Source: an uncultured Ruminococcus sp.
Lineage (GTDB): Bacteria > Bacillota > Clostridia > Oscillospirales > Acutalibacteraceae
Assembly (NCBI GenBank): GCA_937892835.1
Contig: CALBHM010000194.1
Coordinates: forward strand, 1-7,284
Reading direction: 5' to 3'
DNA: 7,284 nt
The notes below the pieces were generated by a model that worked only from the letters and a program-made list of their open reading frames with translations, was not told the origin of the DNA and did not search any database. Shown here piece after piece: positions 1 to 5,812 of this stretch. The translations under genes and the position numbers were made by a program. How positions within the stretch are numbered: position 1 is the stretch's first letter; every line of letters begins with the position of its first letter.

Positions 1-1
1 T

Positions 2-181
2 TTTAACGATATTTCTCTTGAATTGTACGGCGATCTTTCAAAGGATGACGATAAAAAGGACTTCGATAAGAGCGAAGAATATAATACAAACACGCGTGTA
101 ATCTATGTCGATGAAGAGGCCGATGACGGAATAAAGCGTAATACCGATCTCGAGGTATCCGACGTCTTTACAGCTGAATAA
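2..181 (+). CDS. C-terminal tail of an unidentified acidic protein (5' end outside window)
   Basis: An open frame runs in from the window edge and ends at TAA 179-181, giving the last 59 residues of a protein whose start is not visible. The tail is strongly acidic (19 Asp/Glu of 59, including runs DDD and DEEADD) and polar, and looks like a disordered or linker-like end. It has no hydrophobic stretch followed by basic residues and no LPXTG or NPQTN-like motif, so it is not the sorting signal of a sortase substrate. Its stop lies 17 bases before the sortase start, with only a ribosome binding site between, so the two genes are very likely co-transcribed. I do not recognise the family. The alternative is a spurious open frame, which is less likely given codon use like the neighbours and the tight spacing. 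Confidence 0.7.
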   Translation, partial: FNDISLELYGDLSKDDDKKDFDKSEEYNTNTRVIYVDEEADDGIKRNTDLEVSDVFTAE

Positions 182-198
182 TTACAAAGAGGATAACA

Positions 199-1119
199 AT
201 GAACAAAAAAGAGATAAAAACTTCCATACTCTCTCTTGTGAGAAAAGCGTTGCTGGGGCTTTCGGTTATATGTTTTATCACGTGCTCCGCTTATCTTATA
301 AAGAATTATGTAATTGAACCATATAAAAACAAGACAGCATCTGAAACGCCCTCGATTGACGAAAGCGATGTCCAAACAACAATCATGGCAAATAAATCGA
401 AGCATGTTCTTGCAAAGTATAAGGAGCTTTTGGAAAAGAACGAGGATTTTGTCGGAATTCTTAAGATCCCTCTTCTTGATTCCGATGACATGAAGGTCGT
501 TCAATGTGACGATAACGAAACATATCTGTCCAAAAATTTCAACGGCGAATATTCAAATTACGGAACCTTATTTGTCGATTACAGAAATAAGGTCGATAAT
601 TTTGACACCAACACAATAATATACGGTCATAAAATGCGTGACGGACAGATTTTCGGTCATTTGAATTATTACAAGGATATTGATAACTATAAGGAATATC
701 CTACCATTAAATTCAACACGATTTATGAGGACGGAACTTGGAAGATTTTTGCCGCATTCATTACCAATATTTATGATTCGCAGGACAACGGCTACACCTT
801 CCCCTACCTGACTGTCAATTTCCCCTCCGACGCAAAATTTAACGAGTTCATTGCCGACGTCAAGTCACGTTCATATTATACAAACGACGATGTTGATATA
901 AAGCCGGGCGATAAAATTCTCACTCTCTCAACGTGTTGCTATGAATTTGAAGATTCACGATTTGTCGTTATGGCAAGACGTGTTCGTGACGGAGAAGACG
1001 AATCGGTTGATGTTTCTAAGGTTAAGGAAAACGAAAATCAAAAATTCCCTCAGGCTTGGTACGATGCAAACGGCATGGAAAATCCGTTTGAGAATTCAAA
1101 AAAATTTACGCTTGAGTAA
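199..1119 (+). CDS. srtB: Class B sortase (membrane-anchored transpeptidase)
   Basis: This is a cysteine transpeptidase on the outer face of the membrane that cleaves a sorting motif and joins the protein to a cell-wall or pilin amino group. The 306-aa product has a short basic N-terminus, one membrane helix at about residues 16-36, a linker, and a sortase fold from about 80 to 262. Catalytic residues are visible: His144 in IIYGHKM, Cys246 in LTLSTC and Arg254 in DSRFVV. TLSTC, and the long stretch between His and Cys (about 100 residues, containing the class B helical insertion), point to class B. A second Cys (247) directly follows the active-site Cys. An acidic extension of about 45 residues follows the fold and contains QAWYDANGMENPF; similar tails occur in clostridial sortases, to my recollection. 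The start is supported by AAAGAGGA at 186-193, 5 bases before ATG. The substrate is not in the window. Confidence 0.93.
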   Translation: MNKKEIKTSILSLVRKALLGLSVICFITCSAYLIKNYVIEPYKNKTASETPSIDESDVQTTIMANKSKHVLAKYKELLEKNEDFVGILKIPLLDSDDMKVVQCDDNETYLSKNFNGEYSNYGTLFVDYRNKVDNFDTNTIIYGHKMRDGQIFGHLNYYKDIDNYKEYPTIKFNTIYEDGTWKIFAAFITNIYDSQDNGYTFPYLTVNFPSDAKFNEFIADVKSRSYYTNDDVDIKPGDKILTLSTCCYEFEDSRFVVMARRVRDGEDESVDVSKVKENENQKFPQAWYDANGMENPFENSKKFTLE

Positions 1120-1144
1120 GTAATAAATACAGAGGTGCAAAACA

Positions 1145-2230
1145 ATGGACATAAAACTTTTTTCACTTTGTAATCAGGACTCACAGGAGGCCGAAAAAGG
1201 AAAGGAATACATTCTCGGTTGTGTAAAGGATCTTTTCCCCGAATGTGGAGATTTCAACGAGTTCACATCTCAGAAAAGAATGCTCGTCGCTATCTCACAG
1301 AGTCTGCTTGCCGCAGATATAGTTCTGGTTGCCGTTCAGTCGACAATGTATAATGCAACAAAAAGACTTCTCTGCTCTGCACTTGACATTCCGACAAAAG
1401 CAAATGAAGAGGTTGCGGCAGTGCTTTCAGGCAGGCCGAAGTCAAAGCAGCTTAAGCCGAATCTTTACAATGCGGCGGTAACCTTCCCCGAAACGTCCGT
1501 TGTTCTGCCGACAAGTGATTATCTCAACTGCGGATTTGCAATCACCTCGGGCGGACAGCATATCATATACATGCCTGTTGAGGAGGAAAAAGCTCAGCAA
1601 ATTGTTCTCGGCTCTCTTTATGATTACTTTGCGGATCTCAGCGAGCCGTATTTGGTTTCAAATGCCTTGAAAATCAGACACAGAAAGCTGATTGATAAGG
1701 CTGTTAAAAAGCTTAGTGACGAGTCGTTGAGAGTTGCCGTAGTCGGAAATGATTCGGCCGACTATCTTGTTTCTTTCCTGTCGAAAGATAACAGCTCTGT
1801 GTTTACGATTGATATAAACTATGAGTTTCCCGATGTTGATAACGATGTCAGAGAGCTGGCAATGACATTCGCAAGAAATGTTCGTGAGGCAAACCACACC
1901 GAGATCGGTGTATACATATCCGACCCGTTTGTTACCAATGATGAATCGGAAGCTGTTTGTGCATATATTGCAATAGCGAACAACGAAGGCGTTAAAACAT
2001 ACAAGATGTTTATGGAGGATGGTGAATCAACAAAGGATTTGCTCAGAGCCTGCGCCGACAAACTACTGCTGATTCTCAGCGGCTGCGAACAAATGGGCAA
2101 TAACGACGAGGAATCCGAGGATGAAAGAAAAGCGGACAAGGATTTCAAAGGAATTCTCGGTATAATCGCATCGGCCGCTGTTTTGGCAGCTTCAATCGCA
2201 GGTTTTGTAACCGCACTGATTTTACGATGA
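1145..2230 (+). CDS. Probable degenerate CinA-like protein with a C-terminal membrane anchor
   Basis: The 361-aa product has no signal peptide, a soluble body to about residue 315, an acidic linker (317-333) and one hydrophobic helix at about 336-360 that ends the protein, so it is tail-anchored with the body probably cytoplasmic. The body follows the order of CinA. Residues 47-95 (LLAADIVLVAVQST... then ALDIPTKANEEVAAVL) match the MoaB-like 'aDlVi-GGLGPT-DD-T' region. Residues 105-155 match its 'A-vP-ga-vl-N-GtAPG / lPGvP-E' region. Residues 183-315 match the PncC/CinA-C pattern (LSDESLRVAVV, then DVRELAMTFARNVREA, then IGVYISDP). The active motifs are replaced: VQSTM where GGLGPT should be, GNDSAD where ESCTGG should be, and ISDPF where TGIAGP should be. 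Deamidase or pyrophosphatase activity is therefore unlikely. The homology is my reading by eye; the function is unknown, perhaps binding or scaffolding. AGAGGTG at 1131-1137 precedes ATG by 7 bases. It lies between the sortase and dockerin genes. Confidence 0.6.
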   Translation: MDIKLFSLCNQDSQEAEKGKEYILGCVKDLFPECGDFNEFTSQKRMLVAISQSLLAADIVLVAVQSTMYNATKRLLCSALDIPTKANEEVAAVLSGRPKSKQLKPNLYNAAVTFPETSVVLPTSDYLNCGFAITSGGQHIIYMPVEEEKAQQIVLGSLYDYFADLSEPYLVSNALKIRHRKLIDKAVKKLSDESLRVAVVGNDSADYLVSFLSKDNSSVFTIDINYEFPDVDNDVRELAMTFARNVREANHTEIGVYISDPFVTNDESEAVCAYIAIANNEGVKTYKMFMEDGESTKDLLRACADKLLLILSGCEQMGNNDEESEDERKADKDFKGILGIIASAAVLAASIAGFVTALILR

Positions 2231-2235
2231 AAGGA
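2231..2235 (+). promoter_or_regulatory. Ribosome binding site that fixes the start of the dockerin gene
   Basis: AAGGA follows directly after the stop codon of the CinA-like gene (TGA 2228-2230). It lies 8 bases before ATG 2244 and overlaps an earlier in-frame ATG at 2235. The earlier ATG could have no usable Shine-Dalgarno sequence of its own here, so 2244 is chosen. The choice also gives a clean MKK-type signal peptide. Confidence 0.75.
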
Positions 2236-2243
2236 TGATTTTT

Positions 2244-3149
2244 ATGAAAAAAGCACTGTGCATCATTATTTCTGTTTTAATGGCACTTTCATGCTGCCTT
2301 GTTTTTGCCGGTGCAAAAACAAGCTATGACGCAACATGGACAATGAAGGCCAATGTAAACGGAACTTCCTACGGCTCGGATTCGACGATAGGCGTTAATC
2401 CCGGTGACAAAGTAAAGGTCACAATTCATCTTTCCAATAATTATTACACAGGCCCCACCTGCTTCCAGCTTTTCTATACCACATCGGTTTTTGAAAAGGC
2501 CTCGGCCGGTGAATTCAACAAAAGCGGTAAGCTTTACGGTGTATGCGGAAAGTCATTCACAAGCTTTGTTGACTGGGACAGAATCGCTCAGGGTAACAGA
2601 AAACTCGGCTGGCCGAATTACAGTGCAGATAAGCTTACCGAGTACCAAAAGACACATCAATTTCTCCGTGTAACCATGACCCCAAATGTTTCTTTAACAA
2701 CAACGGCAGTTAAAAATGTGAATGAAGACCTTATTACAATCACATTCGATGTTTCTAAATCGGCTCAGCCCGGTACGGAGGGTGAAATTGCACTTCCGAT
2801 TGAATCAATGAGAACAAAGAATTATAAAACAGGCTTTTTCTACAGCTCAATTTACACAAGCTCTGACATGACGCAGACAGCACTTATGTATTCCGACAAC
2901 CAGCATTTTGACTGTTCAAAGGCAACCTTGAAATTTAAGGTAAACACATCCGCACAAAAGGGAGATGTTAATAAGGACGGAAAAATCAATTCCGCCGATG
3001 CGCTCCTTGTGCTTCAATATTCTGTAGGCAGTGCCACACTTGATTCCGAAAAATTTGCACTTGCAGATGTCACCGGCGACAAAAAGGTTAACTCGGCAGA
3101 CGCTTTGAAGATTCTTCAATATTCCGTAGGTGCAATCAACAAGTTTTAA
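2244..3149 (+). CDS. Secreted cohesin-like domain protein with C-terminal type I dockerin
   Basis: The 301-aa product starts with a signal peptide (MKK, hydrophobic core about 5-21, likely cleaved near the AGA at 22-24). Residues about 29-234 form a beta-rich region opening with VNPGDKVKVTIHLSNNYYTG and QLFYTTSVFEKASAG, the pattern of cohesin-like beta-sandwiches. A long insertion (about 85-150, with GWPNYSADKLTEYQ) makes it larger than the roughly 140 residues of a classical cohesin. Residues 239-301 are a type I dockerin with two calcium loops: Asp241/Asn243/Asp245/Asp252 and Asp275/Thr277/Asp279/Asp286. Both loops carry Ser-Ala at the partner-recognition positions 10-11. Dockerins bind cohesins to build extracellular complexes such as cellulosomes; no catalytic domain is seen, so the role is probably structural or adhesive. 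There is no LPXTG-type signal. It is the last gene of the + operon, ending in tandem in-frame TAA stops (3147-3152). Dockerin call very sure; cohesin-like call moderate. Confidence 0.88.
   Translation: MKKALCIIISVLMALSCCLVFAGAKTSYDATWTMKANVNGTSYGSDSTIGVNPGDKVKVTIHLSNNYYTGPTCFQLFYTTSVFEKASAGEFNKSGKLYGVCGKSFTSFVDWDRIAQGNRKLGWPNYSADKLTEYQKTHQFLRVTMTPNVSLTTTAVKNVNEDLITITFDVSKSAQPGTEGEIALPIESMRTKNYKTGFFYSSIYTSSDMTQTALMYSDNQHFDCSKATLKFKVNTSAQKGDVNKDGKINSADALLVLQYSVGSATLDSEKFALADVTGDKKVNSADALKILQYSVGAINKF
2964..3131 (+). repeat. Duplicated dockerin calcium-binding segment
   Basis: Two 22-residue segments, coded by 2964-3029 and 3066-3131, share the pattern D-x-(N/T)-x-D-x-K-(I/V)-NSADAL followed by LQYSVG. 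This is the normal internal duplication of type I dockerins and pairs two F-hand calcium loops. The DNA copies have diverged mainly at third positions, so the duplication is old and kept by selection on the protein. Confidence 0.9.
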
Positions 3150-3154
3150 TAAAA

Positions 3155-3184
3155 GAAGAAGGCCGATTCATTTCGACCTTCTTT
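3155..3184. terminator. Shared terminator hairpin between convergent genes
   Basis: Bases 3156-3166 pair with 3173-3183 around a 6-base loop (3167-3172). In + strand RNA the stem has one C-A mismatch (3163/3176) and is followed by a weak U-rich tail (UCUUGUUAUUU). In minus-strand RNA the same position becomes a G-U wobble, so the stem is continuous and is followed by CUUUUAUUA. It therefore fits the minus-strand isomerase gene best, 4 bases after its stop, and probably also ends the + operon. Confidence 0.8.
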
Positions 3185-3188
3185 CTTG

Positions 3189-3971
3189 TTATTTAAGCTT
3201 CTTTATAAAATTCCCCGCTTCAAAAGCTTCCGTTGCATAGTCAATGCATTTTGCTTCGACCGAGCAGCGTTCACAGCCGGCAAATTTTAATGCATCAATA
3301 AACGATTGATAATCATACTCGTCAAAGCTTTTCGGGAATCTTCTCTTTAATCCGTCAGATGAATTCGGATTTGAAAAATGCGCATGTCTTATCGAGTCTT
3401 TGAGCTGACGAATATCGTCGTTGTTATCGTCAACCATGTGATATAAGTCAGCAAGACAAGCGATATTATCCCGGCCCGAGAGAACAGCGAGCATTGTGCC
3501 CTCCTTGACCGTATTGATTATATTGGTTTCACTCTTCCTGAGCGGTTCAAGTACAACCGTCATTCCGTATTTTTCGGCAATCGGTGAAACGACGCTTTTA
3601 AGGAAATCCCCGAGCTGACGGAAGCCCTCGGCGAAGCTTGTTCCGTCGGGAACATTTCGTGCTGCACTCGAACCGAAAACAATTACTTCAAGGCCGATTT
3701 CCTTTCCTCTTGCCATTCCCTTTTCGATATATTCAACATATTCCTTACCCGAATAGTTGTGGCCGATAACCGGAAGATCGCCGGGTAAGAAGCAGTTTGC
3801 GGCTTCACATTTTATGTCGTTTTCCTCAAGGGCCTTCTTGAAGCATTCAAACATTTCATCATCGGCTCTCGAAAGCAGGCTGAATCCGCATTCCATATAA
3901 TCAAAACCGGCGTCCTTGGCAATTTTAACATTCTGAGGGCTGTCGATGCCCATACACATTCCGTAACGCAT
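3189..3971 (-). CDS. Sugar phosphate isomerase/epimerase, xylose isomerase-like TIM barrel
   Basis: The 260-aa cytoplasmic protein belongs to the AP-endonuclease-2/xylose isomerase-like TIM barrel superfamily, whose members isomerise or epimerise sugars or related polyols with a divalent metal. Likely metal and catalytic residues are Glu142 (VVLEPL), Asp175 and His178 (LADLYHM), His198 (HAHFSNP) and Glu239 (SVEAK). The spacing Glu142-Asp175-His178 matches D-tagatose 3-epimerase-type enzymes (33 then 3 residues), as I recall for that family. The length is normal. The start is supported by AAAGGTGA (+ coordinates 3978-3985), 6 bases before ATG, and by a strong promoter just upstream. The gene stands alone, so no pathway context indicates the sugar. 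Other activities of the fold, such as inosose dehydratase or hydroxypyruvate isomerase, cannot be ruled out. Confidence 0.88.
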   Translation of the reverse strand: MRYGMCMGIDSPQNVKIAKDAGFDYMECGFSLLSRADDEMFECFKKALEENDIKCEAANCFLPGDLPVIGHNYSGKEYVEYIEKGMARGKEIGLEVIVFGSSAARNVPDGTSFAEGFRQLGDFLKSVVSPIAEKYGMTVVLEPLRKSETNIINTVKEGTMLAVLSGRDNIACLADLYHMVDDNNDDIRQLKDSIRHAHFSNPNSSDGLKRRFPKSFDEYDYQSFIDALKFAGCERCSVEAKCIDYATEAFEAGNFIKKLK

Positions 3972-4001
3972 AAAGTTTCACCTTTCGTTTTTTATGACAT
4001 G

Positions 4002-4030
4002 ATTATACCATAAGGATAAAAAAGGGTCAA
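4002..4030 (-). promoter_or_regulatory. Extended -10 sigma-A-type promoter of the isomerase gene
   Basis: Read on the minus strand, TTGACC (4025-4030) is followed by a 17-base spacer and TATAAT (4002-4007), with TGG directly before the -10 (TG-N extension). Transcription should start near 3994-3996, giving a short leader of about 25 bases that holds the ribosome binding site. The near-consensus boxes suggest strong basal expression; I saw no clear operator palindrome or catabolite-response element in the leader. Confidence 0.85.
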
Positions 4031-4041
4031 CAGATATAAAT

Positions 4042-4069
4042 CAACCGCCGACTTCAAAGCCGACGGTTG
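4042..4069 (-). terminator. Terminator hairpin of the ABC transporter operon
   Basis: Bases 4042-4052 pair with 4059-4069 around a 6-base loop. In minus-strand RNA all 11 pairs form, with two G-U wobbles; in + strand RNA the same two positions are A-C mismatches, so the element is built for the minus strand. It starts 6 bases after the stop of the second ABC gene. The tail on the minus strand (AUUUAUAU) is only moderately U-rich, so some read-through into the isomerase gene is possible. Confidence 0.7.
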
Positions 4070-4075
4070 TTATTT

Positions 4076-5809
4076 TTATGCAAGAGTCCAATTCTGGCTC
4101 TCTGTTTGAAGCTTAACCATATGAGAGAAAATACCTTCTTCTTTCATAAGCTCTTCGGGACTGCCCTGCTCTGCGACAACTCCGTCCTTGAGCACAACAA
4201 TTTTGTCTGCGCCGGAAACTGTTCTCATTCTGTGCGCAATAATCACAACTGTCTTATTCTTGATAAGTCTTGAAAGTGCGGTCTGAATTGCCGTTTCGTT
4301 CTCAACATCAAGGCTTGCCGTAGCCTCGTCAAGAAGAATTATCGGCGCATCCTTAAGGAAAGCACGGGCAATGGAAATTCGCTGACGTTCACCGCCGGAA
4401 AGCTCACAGCCGTTCTCGCCGATATTTGCGTTCCATTTATCGGGAAGCTTTTCAACAAATTCTTCAACGTTTGCAAGCTTTGCAGCCGCCATAACCTCTT
4501 CGTCGGTTGCGTCCTTCTTTCCGAGACGAATATTTTCCATAACGGTGTTGTCAAACAGCGTAACATCCTGGAAAACAATGGAGTAAAGTGACATAAGCGT
4601 TTCGGGGTCAATCTTTGAAACATCCATGCCACCGACGGAAATTTTGCCCTTATTGATATCCCAGAAACGAGCGGCCAATCGTGAAATCGTTGTCTTACCG
4701 CCGCCGGACGGGCCGACAAGTGCCGTTACCTCGCCCTGCTTTGCGGTGAAAGAAACATTGTCAAGAACCTTTTCGCCGTCATTGTATGAGAAGCCGACAT
4801 TTTCAAAGCATATATCGCAGCCCTTATTTATAAGCTTATTCGAGCCGGTTTGAATTGAATAATCCATGATTTCGTTCATGCGTTCAATATTGCTGTTCGT
4901 AGCGATAATTGCTGCCAGATTCTGCAAAGTGCCTTCAAGAGGATCATAAAGACGCGAGGCAACGAGCAGGAACATGAAGAATGTAAGTATATCAATTTCA
5001 CCCTTAGTCAAAAGGATTGCTCCGACAAGAGCTGTTGTTGCAATACCAAGACGAAGAACCAAGCCTGCCGATACAACGAAAACAGCCGTTCCAAGCTCAG
5101 ATTTTATCAGTCTGCTTTCAACCTGTCGGATTTTCTTTACAAGACCCTCGATATATATCTTCTCGGCGTTATTTGCACGGAGGTCATGCATGGTTTCCAT
5201 ACATTCCTGAATTCCGTCTTCACAGGCAATTTTGGCAGTCATTGATTTCTCAGCCAGCTTCTTTTGAACGCCGGAAGCAAATGCGATAATAGCAAACGCA
5301 ACGGGAAGAACCCATATTGCCGCCAAAGCCATTTTCCAGTTAAAGAAAAGCAGGGATAAAGAAATCAGTGTCGTTGAAATAATTGCGCCTATCAGCGGAC
5401 AAACGGCATGCGATTCGCTTGTTTCAAGCACTGCGCAGTCGTTCATAATCGAGGAGGTCAAATCCGCAAGGTCTTTCTTGCCGAAGAAAGAAAGAGGAAT
5501 CTTTCTGAGCTTTTCCGCAAGTGAAATACGGCGAACACCGGTCTCGACATATGTTGCTAGGAATGTGCTGTTGTACTGAAAAACGGTGCAAATTACAATA
5601 AATACAGCGCAAACAATGCTTCCGATAACATAAAACGGGATTTGTGATGACGTCAGCTCATTGTTGACCATATCTCTGACAAGGCAATAAAGAAGTGAAA
5701 CAGGCAGCATAAATGAAATGTTCTGCAAAGCACTGAAGAGACTTCCCTTTATAACATCTATAGCACCTTTTCTCGAAAGTGCAAAACGTCTTTGTAATTT
5801 TTCAATCAT
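4076..5809 (-). CDS. ABC half-transporter, fused permease and ATPase, second subunit of a pair
   Basis: The 577-aa membrane protein is full length for a B-family (MsbA/MdlB-type, type IV fold) half-transporter. Six membrane helices lie at about 25-44, 57-77, 138-156, 159-179, 242-266 and 272-290. The ATPase domain (about 332-570) has Walker A GPSGGGKTT (366-374), Q-loop Gln414, signature LSGGE (470-474), Walker B IILLDE with catalytic Glu495, a SLD-type D-loop and switch His526. All ATPase residues are intact. The start 3 bases after the upstream gene's stop, with AAGGAGG inside that gene's end, indicates coupled translation and a heterodimer with that gene's product. The N-terminal style (ALSRKGAIDVIKGSLFSALQ) recalls the YbtQ/IrtB-like subgroup linked to siderophore or other small-molecule transport. 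Import versus export and the substrate are not decidable from sequence. Confidence 0.93.
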   Translation of the reverse strand: MIEKLQRRFALSRKGAIDVIKGSLFSALQNISFMLPVSLLYCLVRDMVNNELTSSQIPFYVIGSIVCAVFIVICTVFQYNSTFLATYVETGVRRISLAEKLRKIPLSFFGKKDLADLTSSIMNDCAVLETSESHAVCPLIGAIISTTLISLSLLFFNWKMALAAIWVLPVAFAIIAFASGVQKKLAEKSMTAKIACEDGIQECMETMHDLRANNAEKIYIEGLVKKIRQVESRLIKSELGTAVFVVSAGLVLRLGIATTALVGAILLTKGEIDILTFFMFLLVASRLYDPLEGTLQNLAAIIATNSNIERMNEIMDYSIQTGSNKLINKGCDICFENVGFSYNDGEKVLDNVSFTAKQGEVTALVGPSGGGKTTISRLAARFWDINKGKISVGGMDVSKIDPETLMSLYSIVFQDVTLFDNTVMENIRLGKKDATDEEVMAAAKLANVEEFVEKLPDKWNANIGENGCELSGGERQRISIARAFLKDAPIILLDEATASLDVENETAIQTALSRLIKNKTVVIIAHRMRTVSGADKIVVLKDGVVAEQGSPEELMKEEGIFSHMVKLQTESQNWTLA

Positions 5810-5812
5810 TTG

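Noticed and set aside
103..504. Minus-strand open frame of 133 codons opposite the sortase start
   Set aside because: It overlaps the end of the upstream gene and the first third of the sortase, has no family features, and the sortase frame is proven by its catalytic motifs.
1819..2148. Minus-strand open frame of 109 codons inside the CinA-like gene
   Set aside because: It is a low-complexity Ser/Leu-rich shadow of the acidic + strand gene, with no recognisable domain or supporting context.
2235..2243. Earlier in-frame ATG for the dockerin gene (adds Met-Ile-Phe)
   Set aside because: This ATG overlaps the AAGGA ribosome binding site, which is correctly placed for ATG 2244, and MKK at 2244 begins a typical signal peptide.
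4042..4077. Hairpin followed by TTATTTTT read as a + strand terminator
   Set aside because: No + strand gene ends nearby, and the stem has two mismatches in that direction but none (two wobbles) on the minus strand.
4339..4719. Second minus-strand frame of 126 codons inside the ABC ATPase domain (also 6337-6612 in the other subunit)
   Set aside because: Both are Arg/Ser-rich alternative-frame readings of conserved ATPase coding sequence; the primary frames contain all Walker and signature motifs.
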